Source: Taenia hydatigena (Eukaryota > Platyhelminthes > Cestoda > Cyclophyllidea > Taeniidae). From it: 64,000 nt of DNA. Position 1 is the stretch's first letter. Every line of letters starts with the position of its first letter. Both the position numbers and the translations under genes were made by a program. The DNA lies in contig JADWOT020001439.1 in NCBI GenBank assembly GCA_036345935.2, positions 43,455-107,454 on the forward strand, in the 5' to 3' direction. The notes beneath the pieces were generated by a model that saw only the letters and a program-made list of their open reading frames with translations, had not been told where the DNA came from and did no database searches. Below are positions 48,201 to 60,102 of the stretch, one piece after another.

Positions 48201-51200
48201 TTAACCATGCATGACCCAACTCTATCACTTCTTAGCAGTAATGTTTAAGTGATCATATTTGGTCTGCAAAGCATGGGGATGAAACAAACGTTGTAGGCTG
48301 CCATTGAAGTAATCCGAAATTCATGGCTATTTCTTACATTTACGAAGGATGTCTTTGCTCTACACCCGTCATTTCCGCCCGGAGTTATGTTCGCCCAAAA
48401 TAGACAAAGCATGTTCTACGCAGATCTTAAGTCCTTGACTGATTGTCACTCCCCATTTTCGGACTTACACATAACACTCTAGTCGTTCAGAATATGCGAT
48501 TTGCCGGGTAAGTCCTGCTAACTGGTGATCAAAGGTGGGTTTAGGCATTTAATTGATTGCACCTAATGCATAAGTTGTTTACGCAGAAGACTTACCACAA
48601 AATTAAGTGCCGTACTTCACTGTAAGGGATGCTTTTGGGCAAACTGTATGCTCTCGTGATGAAGAAGACTTGTTTTCGGAGAGGTAAGGTTCGTCTTGCG
48701 ATAGTAGAGAGTGGCGAGCTCACTCGTGTGATCACCAAAACTTTTGACACATCCATTAAACTCTTAATCTTCTTTGCATCGTGGTGCGTTGAATTTATAT
48801 CTGGACAGGTAATGTCTCCGATTTCAACCCTTACTGGAGAGCTATGGGTAAGCCAACCACTAAATTCACAGTAAAAGGTACCCCCAAACGCTGTCTCTTC
48901 TATCCCCTTACCCTCAACTTATCAGCCTTCTTTACTTAATTATCTCAAACAGCAGGACACTAAGGGTAATGCTCATGACCCACCTGACTGTTTGCCGCTT
49001 CACGTTGGCACAGCACCATCGATGATGGCATTTGAATCGGTCATGAATATAGGAGACCAAGAGTAGGGAAAACGTACCTTGCTTCCGCTTCAGAGACAAA
49101 CTTCGGAATTTTAGAGAATGTAAAAACTTGCACCACTTCTATTCGCAGCCTTTGTATTTAAGCTTCACTCGATTTATTTCATGCACCAATGCCAATCTCA
49201 ACTATGAACAGGGTGCTTAACTGCATCAGCTCTATTTTTATGCTTTCGATAGTTGTTGGGTTCTGCACTCTTTATTCCCATCTTTGTATCATTTCTGCCA
49301 TTACGGTCTCTTATCTGTTCCCTTTTTCCTTAGCTCACTAATTAAATAAAAGGTGACTTTCGCTTGTCAATAATCTATAACAGTCACAACACCGATTCTA
49401 ACAATAGGACATGCCCAAAAAGGCTATCGATAAGCTAGATAGACATTCGCTGCTTATTTGTTGCGTTTTTTGCTTTGATGGCAGCCGAACGTCTGAATGA
49501 ATCTCTCCACTGACCAGAATTTGAAACACCTTATAGCAAAAGCGTTAGCAAAGACCATTACTAAGGAGAATTTTTTCAGCTCTGCCTAACTTTGTGGCGT
49601 CTGCAGCGACAGGAAAGTACTCATCGATCACCGATGCATATCGAATGCGACGAAGTTCCCATCAGTGTGCATCATCTCAACAAACGGAATTCTCAACCTG
49701 GAACAAAACTCACTGATAGAATTTCGCAACCAAGTTTCGAATGAAACAATTTGAGTAAGAGGTTCGTATTTCTACAACTGACTGCAGAAGTAGTGCAGTG
49801 CATATATGCAAGGATGTGGTTTGCAGGGTAAATAAATGAGCAGATTTGCAATCATCTAGGTGGAAGGTGTTTGGTTCTACTAGGATCGTTATTGAAGGAA
49901 ACAGGTAATGATCCTTGGCTGCACAAAGTTCTAGTGGCCTCTCCTGCTTTGCTTGGAGGGGATGGTTGCGTTCACTTTCACTCTTGTCATGCCTTTCCTT
50001 TGTTTTCTTTACTTATTCAGTTAGAAAACTACTGGTGTGGATAACAGCTAATTTGCTAATAAAGTGAAACGCGCAGACGTCTGCCAGTTCTCCTGTCATT
50101 GCTTTGGACAGTGACTGCTGTTTCTCGCGGAAAAGACCACAAGAAACGGTGGAAGAAAAGATACAGTATAGGCGCCGAAGTAAGGTTAAGAGGGGATTGG
50201 GAAACATGAGGGATGCATCTTGTTTCTCAATCTGGAGATGTCAATGGCCTCTACATGTTTTCGGTTGTACCTAATTACTGAGAGTGGTTGTAAAAGCATC
50301 GTTGGCCTCTAGCTCTTTCTCGTAGATTCCAGAGGCAAATGAAGCGCTACCAAAACGATAGGTTGCGGAAGCATCTTTGACATTTGCAAGCTAGGGCACA
50401 CAGCCAAAGCTAGTTTGGTCTAACCGAGCCTTATCTCCTACCCTAATTCAGCTTTGCTTACTACAGTACGTCTTAAATAAGCAAGCAAGTGTAAGCGTGT
50501 ATTTGCGGCCCTGTACGCCTACTACTGATTTCGTATATGCAAAATAGATTATGAAGCAGCGTAAAATGATGGGAGAATAAATGAGCTGAGCATTTAACAA
50601 CGCGGTTGGCTTAAAATGATGCGAATCTGTGACGTTCAAATGGACTCACTTTTGTCGTCTTGCACTGCATGATGCACATGCATATTTGTAATTTGCATTT
50701 ATGCGCTGTTGGACATAAGGCTAGGTCATTTAAAATTAGCCTCACTACAGAGCCTTTGGAGTAGATACGAACAAAGCAAGCCAATTATTCAGTAACTAAC
50801 GTGTTAGACCACCCATACACTAGTGGCTAGCAAACGTGCCCCACAAGTAAGCATCATTTGGCGAAATATTTTGCTTATCCTAACTCTGTAACTATTAAAA
50901 CAACTATCAACAATTCTTTTAACAGCCTACATTTGATAGTTTAGAGTAGCATGGCTGCTGCACTAAAATAGGAATTGTTTGAAACGTCTTGCAAGTCATG
51001 TGTCGCACCTGCGAGAGCTCAGACACCGCTACGGCGAATGGCGACTGTGCAATTAATATCGCAAACTCTAAGTCTTATACCTACCCCATTTGTTTCACAT
51101 ACTCTTCTCACCTTTTATGAGTTGGTAGGAAAACACCTGTACTTCAAGTAAGAGGAGCTAGGGGCATTAAATTTCTTCAGACTGTAAAGGAGACACTACC

Positions 51201-52929
51201 ACAAAAAAGAGGCAGGATCACACTCTAAATATGATGAGGTGGTGGTTTCTCTAGTCAACAATTCTACTTCTTGTTTTAAACCACGCAACCAATAATGCAG
51301 CCCATTGCTACCACAGAACAATATTAAATGGCTCTTTAATTTCACAATAAGCGCATTGCAAATCCTCTTAATGGTGCGGCAAATGAAGGATTTGCACATT
51401 GCTATCAAATAGGTAATCGAACAGTCTTAGCCTCATTCGCTGATGCAAAAATAATCCCGCTGATTTATTTAAGCTAGGAAATAATTCGTTTGTCCTCTGT
51501 TTGCCTCTTTGTCTTCATCCTCGCATACAATAATCGACGTTTGTTCTTCACTGCCGCAGTGCAACTGACCACTAAAGCCAACGGTCCTGCACTTTATTGG
51601 CATACTGCTGCTGCTTGTGTAAAATCGGTGACAAAACCATCAGATTCCTTTACCGTCTCATCAGTGCATTGCTCATTGTTGTGTGAATCGGGAATCAGCA
51701 CTAATTATTTATTTCAAAATCTGGGAAAGCGTGGTCCTAAAATGCACAGCCACTCGTTACTCGGCACGTGCATTTACTTCCAAAGCAAACCTACTAGTCC
51801 TCCCTCCCATTAGATGCAGGAGTTCCTTACCATAATTCATGTCAAAACCGACGATGAGCAGTCTTGCCGTTTTGACTCATGGCCACACACTAGTAGAAGA
51901 GTAACCTCAACAAATGATCTCTTCATATCCAGTTATTGAGAATGCGGTGAGCGAAGTCGCCTCATGCCGCCATCGCTAAGCGATTATGAAGTGACAAGTA
52001 GCAATCTGAGGAGTAGGTTTACTTCCACCACTTTATCAGCATGCATTAGGAAAGTGGCACTAAGAGTCGGTTGCTTTTTTAGTTAATTTATGAATTAAGA
52101 CCAGCTTCCGGGTCAACAATCGCATAATCCGCTCATCATGCTCATCTTAACTAAGAGCCTCGCTTGGTTAGATGCATATTTATGTGACCTTACTTCCTCA
52201 CACATGCAGCGGAGCACAGATAAATGAGCACTCTTTCGTCGCTGAAGCCACCTTAAAATTAGGCAGAGCCAAAAACTTTTCTGTAGTCCCTAGTGTTTGT
52301 TAACAACTATACTGCAGGTATTTTTGTGATTATAGATGACAGGGATTAAAAATGTTTATCTGTAGCCAAAGCAAAAAATGCCAAACAAACAGCAAATAAA
52401 TGAATAGTTGAACGTCAGCCTTTGCAGACACTATTATGAACGACATCCGAACAAAGGGATTTATTGGCCTTGGAACTAGTTGCGTCTAGGAGAAGTAAAT
52501 GCTGATGAAAGCCCCGTCACTTCCATCTTCTCATGTTCTCTCTTATTTTACTTCTCGGTGCCATAGCCCTACCCATGTATCAAAAGGAACCAAAGAAAAA
52601 CAATGCATTCATTTTTTGTCCGCTCAATAAACAGACACAGCATGCATAATCTTGCAGGAGCCTAGTTTAGCAGTTTTGACGGTTTATATGAATGGATGGC
52701 TGAGTAGAAGGGACGCAGTTTCGACACATCATTGCATTATCACTTATCTTATTTAACCTACCATTATGATAAGAAAGCTTTAGTCAAGAGTGGAAAACAT
52801 AGCAAGGTCGAATACTGGACTGAGTGAAAATTATAGGCCATTCCTTTAACAAATATACCACTCGGTCGATCGCTGGCTTTCTTCCCTTTTCCCAAACTCT
52901 ACTGTACATCACCGCAAAAATTCACCTAG
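48201..52929. other. non-coding stretch, nothing recognised
   Basis: About 4.7 kb with short unsupported frames (longest 107 codons, 51490-51813 plus). I looked on the minus strand as far as about 48.6 kb for further finger exons belonging to the array and found none with both Cys and His pairs; the rest was not scanned base by base. Confidence 0.3.
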
Positions 52930-53078
52930 TCACCATCCCCTTTTCCATAAAATGCGAATTCTGTTACAAGGATTTCACGAAATCTTCTATTTACGATACC
53001 TTGTGCCACTGCTCTGACTGGCCTTCGCGCACCCATCTTTCCTCGCACTGGTGTGACAAATACTTAAGCTACGGCTAA
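52930..53078 (+). pseudogene. zinc-finger-like exon, plus strand, unusual spacing
   Basis: Acceptor AAAAATTCACCTAG, phase 1, then VTIPFSIKCEFCYKDFTKSS and IYDTLCHCSDWPSRTHLSSH. C-E-F-C is followed by Phe at +4 and Tyr at +10, as in a finger. The first His should be at +13, but the H-x3-H pair comes after eleven extra residues. The frame runs on to a TAA at 53078. It is either a finger interrupted by a 33-base insertion or a chance partial match. It is on the opposite strand to the 47 kb array. Confidence 0.33.
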
Positions 53079-53619
53079 TGCAGCCAATTACTTGGTTACC
53101 TCTTTACCACTTAGTGTCTTTCATCGTAGGTTATTATCCAAGAGGATGCGCAGAGACAATCTCAGTCAATCGAATTACCGACAAAGTAACTCATAGTCTC
53201 AAATTTTTCGAAAATGCATCGCGAGTGCTTTAACGAATTCAGGAGCCCTGTGCTCATGAACGATGGAGCGTGCTTAAACTGGGGTGTTTTTACCATGTTC
53301 TTTATATTTTACATGCGCCATGCAACGCAAAAACACTTTATTATTCCGTCGACTATTCATCCAACACATAAATAAGTCATATGGTAAAAGTGCGCTTAAG
53401 TCATTTCTCGGTGCAGACGTGTGAAGTTAGTGACATCAAAAATATTGATCGCGTGGGTAAATGAAACCACGCCAGCCAAGTCAATTTGGAGTGGCTTGAT
53501 TAGAGTATGGTGAGTTATGCTATTTGGAGGATATCCTTATTTTGTAGGTGTTGCGCGAAACACTTCGCCGATTCTTTATTATAAAAGAATATATTCCAGT
53601 GCTTTTGGGCTCAAATTAA

Positions 53620-53656
53620 ACACGCCTTCTGCACACTATTCATAATGCACGCAAAG
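53620..53656 (+). repeat. short direct repeat, copy 1
   Basis: ACACGCCTTCTGCACACT, ATTCATAATGCACGCAAAG. The second copy is at 60064-60102. This copy lies immediately outside the left end of the 1144-base inverted repeat. Confidence 0.7.
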
Positions 53657-53658
53657 AC

Positions 53659-54802
53659 ATTGTTTAGGCTATCTGGCTAAAGCCAGCCTTACCTTTGCCG
53701 ATACACTTAAGTTTGAGCTTCGATGTTTTCGAGCCTCACTGTTTCTTTAGGCATAAAAGAATGTGCGCACGTCTGGGTCTTCCGATCTTGAATGACTTAC
53801 ATACTCTAATTAAGCCTAAGTCTGGTTTCATATTCCTTCGCTTTTAGTCCCTCATCTTTAGGTTTCCCCCCGTTACCATAGCGTGCTCTATATTCACTAC
53901 CCTAATTTCTATTATACCATCAAATCCTATACCTCGAATATTCAAGTCGTCATTGTAAGCCACTGTCCCCGAAGCGATTAAAGAGACTGTAGCAGGGGAA
54001 TGTGTATTGCTCTCTGTATCCGCTGACCATGGTTCCCTGCCTGGTTTACTAGCGCATTAGAAGGCGATCCGTGTGTCTCCGCTTTTGCACACATTTATGC
54101 TAGCGTAGACCAGCCTACGCAGCTAGGACAATATGGCCCTCTCTTTGGCTTTGACCAAAACCGGTAGTCTGTACAAAGTATTACAGTAATGTTGTAAGAA
54201 CAGTCAAACAGAGCACATTGCATAAAATGAGAGGAATGTTGTGTATCATTGGCATACAAATTGCTGAAAGTGCAAGCCCGAATAAATGCGCTTATCAAAA
54301 TGGATGCAATGATGGGGAAAGCCCAATTATTTGCTTGCAATTTTTTTATTTATAGCTGTTTCTTGATGCTAACATGCCCCTATTCATTCGATTGCATTGC
54401 TTTCCATTAAGCACAATGAGAATGGCCGTATGCTACCAACTGGCAGTCCAGTCCGGCCTGAATTGAAAAAATCGCATGCGGCAATAAATGACGTGGTGCT
54501 TAAAGAGGAACATCAGTATTATCTCTATTTAGAAACTGTGTATATGCCATTTAGTTGACCCACTGGCACAGATTTGCCATTTCTAACTCTGATTTTCAAT
54601 GTCAGATATGTACTTTTTCGTAATATATGTAGTGAGAAGTAGCAAGTGCAACGACTAGTTTCAACGATCTGACCTTATTCAAATGCAAAGTCATCCAGAG
54701 AATAAGTACGAGTTGCATCAATATCATGTTTATGAGTAGGTGTAAATACACCTGGAGTATTCTGGCTTATGCTAGGAGGCAGTCAAGTACTGCTGACTTT
54801 CT
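53659..54802 (+). repeat. left copy of 1144-base inverted repeat (LIR5)
   Basis: It is the reverse complement of 62457-63600 with no net length difference: paired coordinates sum to 117259 at both ends. I compared most of its length and saw three substitutions, so identity is above 99%. Both copies carry the same 81-codon frame (54340-54095 minus here) without domain homology; it looks like part of the repeat rather than a gene. No terminal inverted repeats or target duplications were found at the ends. The near identity shows that the duplication, or homogenisation, is recent. Confidence 0.95.
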
Positions 54803-55591
54803 CTCCTTGCCTCAGGCTAGCACAGTGACTTGTAGCTTAGCCCAACCCATCTGTCAAATCATGTACTTTACCATTAAAAGTGACAATTCAGTGACTTGGA
54901 TATGATGCGATGGTGCTTATCCTATAAAAAAAGTTAGGCAGGTATTTAAATTTGAGCAGGGTTAAACAAGTTGCAGAGAGTAATGTGACACTAATTTAAA
55001 CGAATGAAACCAAGGATGGCTCACGTGTATTCCTCTCCTCGTCCTCGTCCTACGTGTAAACATTACTATAGTACCTTAACGAATCCGGGACTCAAACGGC
55101 ACTATATTTTCAAGCAGCCTTTGAGCCTTGTAGCGTAGTTATAAAATAACTGAATTACAGTTCTGGCAAACGTAGAAAGGGACGCGTGGACGCATTTGCT
55201 CATCTCGAGCATTAGTGTAAAAAACGTATGTGTTAACTTTGCTACAAAATTGGAAAGTAACCTGCTTCGTCTCCACTCTTGTCGTTTTTAAGCTTAATTT
55301 CACAAAAAACCCTTAACTGCTTAATTTTACTACTTTTGATGCAGCAGTATTCCCACTGCCACCTAAAAGAACCAAATATTTCTATGCAATGTCACCTTTA
55401 AACATAACGTAACGATTTCAAAACATTTGCCAGTTGGTCAAATAGATAAGCCATTAATAAAGTCGCGTTGTAACAAAAGACTTTGGGGTTCACTTTTTCA
55501 AATCTTGCATTACACATGCGTTTAGGTTGTCGAGTCTAAACTGATGCTGCCGAATCAGGGTGTCCTGCATGCGAGAGGAAGCAAATAATTT

Positions 55592-55704
55592 TCACTTTAT
55601 TAGTGATACTGACAAGTTGCCACACGTTGGATAGTGAGGCTGGTAGGCATGGATAGCCGCGATGTTTTTTCCACATTTGACACACGCTTCCCAACAACGA
55701 ATAC
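55592..55704 (-). CDS. possible C2HC zinc-finger exon
   Basis: On the minus strand the acceptor AATAAAGGTTTCAG is followed in phase 1 by GIRCWEACVKCGKN, then IAAIHAYQPHYPTC. The finger C-V-K-C, twelve residues, His, three residues, Cys (55684-55622) has canonical C2H2 spacing, with Ile at +4, Tyr at +10 and Cys in place of the last His. C2HC is an accepted ligand set. The frame continues to a stop at 55592; no donor matching the phase-1 pattern of the 47 kb array is obvious. It lies inside the LIR5 spacer. It could be a real finger, a fossil or coincidence. Confidence 0.38.
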
Positions 55705-58700
55705 CTGAAACCTTTATTTTCGTAAGCAAGTTTATGCGACACCTCTGACTTCTGCTGATTAGATTGATCGTTGTTAAGGTTCCGGCCAAAGGAATTCTTG
55801 ATGAGTAGAATGAGTTTTGACGCGACTTGCCACAGTTTTCCCACTCAACGGATCGAGTGCGAGCAGTATTATCCCTTCATCGTATCCCCTCTATAGGGCC
55901 ATAGCGCTCACGCAATGCTCTGGAAGTGCGGCAGTGTGCTTCGACACACTGGTTTTAATTTTCATTAGTTTGTCAGTTGACGCACTTTATTGTAGATTCA
56001 TTGGCCACTATAATCAGCCTGGCAAGAAGCAATTAACTGACGCTCAAGTTAAAGGTAGAAGTCTTTTATACAATCCCAATCGAATTACAGTGGCTGGAGC
56101 ATATATAAGACGTAAACAGTAGATGCCGCTGACCAAAGCCGATAATCATATGCAGCTCAAGAAGACATGCCAAGGGCAGTAGACTGCATCAACACTGGCA
56201 TTTTAGAAGTTTTGCAGGGTAGATGCGCAGAATAGTGTACAAAGGTCCAAGATAAAAAGACAAATCTTGACAATTTCTGTACCATGACATTGACACAGTT
56301 CAAAAAGCAAAAAAAGGAACAGAGTTCAAAAAAGCTAGCCTCTAAGCAGCATTTCCGCTCTACTATATTGGAGAAGGAAGGATTCGAATAGGAGCCTGTT
56401 AGGTAAACAGCTGAAATGTGCTTCGACAATGAAGTCGGATGACAATCCATGGAGACGCAAAACATCGAATGCATTACCTCGATTCCCTTCAGGTCCTAGA
56501 GTCGCGAACAGTGGACACGTAAAGGGAACGAGAAAAGAAGCAGTGCTAATGAACTTTGTCGCCAAGAGAGGTGGATGCTGAAGCGGTGCGCAACATTAAC
56601 AGACCAGGGCAGCAGGCGCGGGTGGTAGTTGTGGACGGGTTTGATGGGGGTGACAGCGCATCAAACCTACCTGGCACCAGGCTCAGGGTGGTCAGCAAGG
56701 CTCTAGTCCCAAGTATGGACTGAGCACTACACTCCGTCATGTTGAGGCCTGCGATGGAATCTAATCAGGTTTGCTTGAGGGCACAGTTCTGCCAGTTGGG
56801 AGTTGTGGGCGTCACTTTGCCTCGAATTCCCTCCGTTGTCCAATCGCATCATGTCTTCCCTTTTCCTCAGATGAGAGCATTCGTGACGGCAGCTCAGTTC
56901 TCTTTAAACACAAGAACGTTTACTGTGCCTTATCAGGTAAATTTGTAAACATACGCAAGTTCCACATCTTTTACAACCAGTCTGCAGTTAGCTTACTAAT
57001 AGTGTTTCTGTGATGCTGTAATACTTTTGCAAGAGGGTCATATTCAAGGATTGGCTGTGGGTATGCCTTCCATTTCAGGTGTATGGTAGCAATAGGAGCT
57101 TTGTTAATTCTGTGAGGTGGGCATCAGCCTACTTAGATGAAAGACATGCAAATGCTCATTTTCTACCGGCCTTGCGTACTTCAGTGATTCATTATTTTTA
57201 TCAGTTGTATGTCCTCGACACCATCGTCTTACGTTGCTCAGCAGTATTCGATGAGATAATCGAGTGAAAGTAGAGGAGGTGTGATCATAGGGACCCAAGT
57301 AAAGGCTTCGAGTGCAATATATAAACAGGCATTTGCCAATGTGTTGCACGACCCCGTCAGAAGACGATTGTGTTGACGTCAACCAAACCGGTAACTATGA
57401 ATTAAAGTCATTAGTAAAAGGCGGTTACGGCGGAGAGGCAAGGCCTGACGGATGGCAGGGCTTTCCACGTTGGCGCCAGTCCTGGTCGCCTCTATAACAG
57501 TGCTACCGTTGGTGGCAGTGGGGTGGCAATGGTGAGGCTGGGAGACTTCAACGCCAACTTGCACCTGCAACGACATTTTAGGCGGTAGGAGTGCTCGAGC
57601 CGCGATAAGGTGAGTAAGCTAATGTGAAATTTTCATTTACGCTTGGGTGGATCGTGTTCTACAAAATGAACTTTGTCGATGCAATGCTGGTAGTGGATGC
57701 AAAGAGGACTAAAGAATTGGCAGACATTTTCAAGGCAATTTGATATTTGTAATAGAGCAGATAAATAACGGCTCACAGTGTGTTGATTGCCAAATTAATT
57801 ATTCATATTGAATTTTGACTAGTCGGTCTTTGGGAAGTACTGACCCTATGGAAAGACGGCGCTGATTAACAGGCTGCCTGGATGCATTTGTAGGCTTTGG
57901 CATGGTGCATGTTTGGGGCACAAAGTGGAGTTTCATTAAGACGCCAGTTAGCCCGTGTGGTATGAGGGTGGAAGGAGGTGGGCGCAAAAGTTGCCACAAT
58001 AATAGCTTAGGCTTAGCTGCCCGTCTGAGACCCTCGTCATATCCATCTAGACCCATCAAATTAACTTATTTATTAAAAGGGAAGAGGAGAGAAGGGAGGT
58101 GATAGTAAGGTAGAGTAAGGTGGAATGGAGCACTGGATAGCGACGCAGTACAGCATTAGAAGATACGAAACAAGTGAAGAGGAATAATTTGCTGCCAAGC
58201 TATGCTGATGTTAGTTGATAGGAGTCTTTCTATTTGCGTACCGAACTTTCCACATCTTTATGAGGTGCCACATTTTAGACGTGCGAAACGGGTGTGTAAT
58301 AATTTATCACTGGTACAAAATTTGACTGCGTACCTGGAACTAATGGCAAGTGTTCCAACTATCGGATAAGAAACCAACCAAGCGACGAGCTTTGTCTTAA
58401 TTAAGAGAAATTAATCGGTTAGCAATAATGCATTGTTTACCCTACTTTTTATGGAGTTTTTGTATAAAGGTCTAATTTTACCCCCAATTTTGTGCCACAT
58501 GCCATGCTCGTAAGCATCTGCGCAACTAACTAAAAGCATTCGCTTCAAACTCGTCTCATCAGGCTAGCCAGATAAGGTGGTCACCCCCTTTGAAATTATG
58601 AAAGAGTGCGTGTATCACATTTCTTAAATTCTCATATACTTTATCGTGGGCATGGGGACAGCACAGTAACGTTTGCCACAGCTTTGTGAAGACTACCTAA

Positions 58701-60063
58701 GAAAACTACGGTGATAGAATAAAAGAATTTTAAGCTGACTTCTATGCAAGACTTTCAGGCAGAGATAGAGAAATAGAGCGATAAATTTTAATCGTATAAT
58801 GTGGTTCTCTGCGATTCTCTTGGGATTCTAGCGCATTGCTGAGCACAAAACCCGTGAATTTCCATTTTGCAAGATAGTAAAATGCAAAGATCTGCATATT
58901 TGATAGTGGTCCATACGACTTTTCTTTCACTCGTTTGAAAAAAATTTGGTGACAATAACGAAAATATAAGAGAAAAAATTTACGCGGCTGCTTTGGTAAG
59001 TAACTGTAAAAGGTCGACGGTTGCAAGGCCGTTAAGCGGGTTTTGAATGCAATTAATTCACTTATTATAAAGATGTAAGCAGACACAAAAAGAAATCTGA
59101 TTTAAAGTGAATGAAGCATGAATTTACATGGTGCTACTACAATCTCCCTTAATTATGCCTTTAATGCGGCACCTTGATTGCTCATTAAGAAATGCTCATC
59201 TCCCCAACAGCAGGTGACAAGTGTAATGGCCGTTGCGAGCTGAACGCAGAAGTGTTCGTTGCAAAACCACGAAGCGATTCTGCGCAAAATTTAGGATTCT
59301 TTGCAAAATAAGTGGCTATTACGCATTACTCGCGGAGTTGGGCCAACTTGCCATCCTGCACTTGCTACTTAAGGTTAACCGGGTGCATCGACAAATACGT
59401 TGAAAGGTAGACGGACAAATTAACGATCGAAACGCATATCGGCGCAGTTATACATGCATCGATTTAATTTCACAGCCTAATCTTAAAACACTTTTCTCAA
59501 GGGGAAGGTCTCCAGGAGCCTAATTGCCGGAGGTGGAAAACATGCATTCCGAGGGGTTCAGAATCAGCGGTGGCTTCTAACAGAAGGGCCGAAAATAGCA
59601 GCCTCATTCAACAGCTTACCAGTCTCGTGTTCTGCAAAAGAGACGGCAGCATCTGAGAGGCCACCGACCCTAAAATTAACCCAAGTAGTTTGTGGCGGAG
59701 CTGTCTACACACCAGTGTGAAGGTGCCAATTACGTGAATAGATAAAGACATAACCCTTCCAATAAAGTTAGGGGTCTCATGGGCTTAATGCACCCATTTA
59801 TTTTATTTCTTCATTTGCTTTGCCCCTCCAAAACCTGCATGGTCCAGATGCGATGATCGCTGCTCCGTAGCTAGGGTGTATCAAAGCAAAGAAAGTCTGG
59901 TGAGATTAGAGGTGCAGCAAGGATGGTATGGTCGTATGCAGGCTGCGAGTAGTGGTATGTGCGCCTACTAGCTACGACGCGCTGAACCAGCGACATTGAT
60001 ATCAGCAATGTGTGGTGTGAGGTGTGCCTACCTTGCCCACACTCTTCTCATGATAAGACTGGA

Positions 60064-60102
60064 ACACGCCGTCTGCACACTCTATTCATAATGCGCGCAA
60101 AG
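60064..60102 (+). repeat. short direct repeat, copy 2
   Basis: ACACGCCGTCTGCACACT, CTATTCATAATGCGCGCAAAG. It matches copy 1 (53620-53656) with two substitutions and a two-base insertion. Similarity does not extend further on either side. Confidence 0.7.

Noticed and set aside
51196..51408. Cys- and His-containing minus-strand frame considered as a zinc finger
   Set aside because: Cys spacing is wrong by one residue, and the second Cys position is Ile.
53659..54802. LIR5 unit as a solo LTR
   Set aside because: Ends do not show TG...CA, no flanking target duplication, no primer-binding or polypurine site found.
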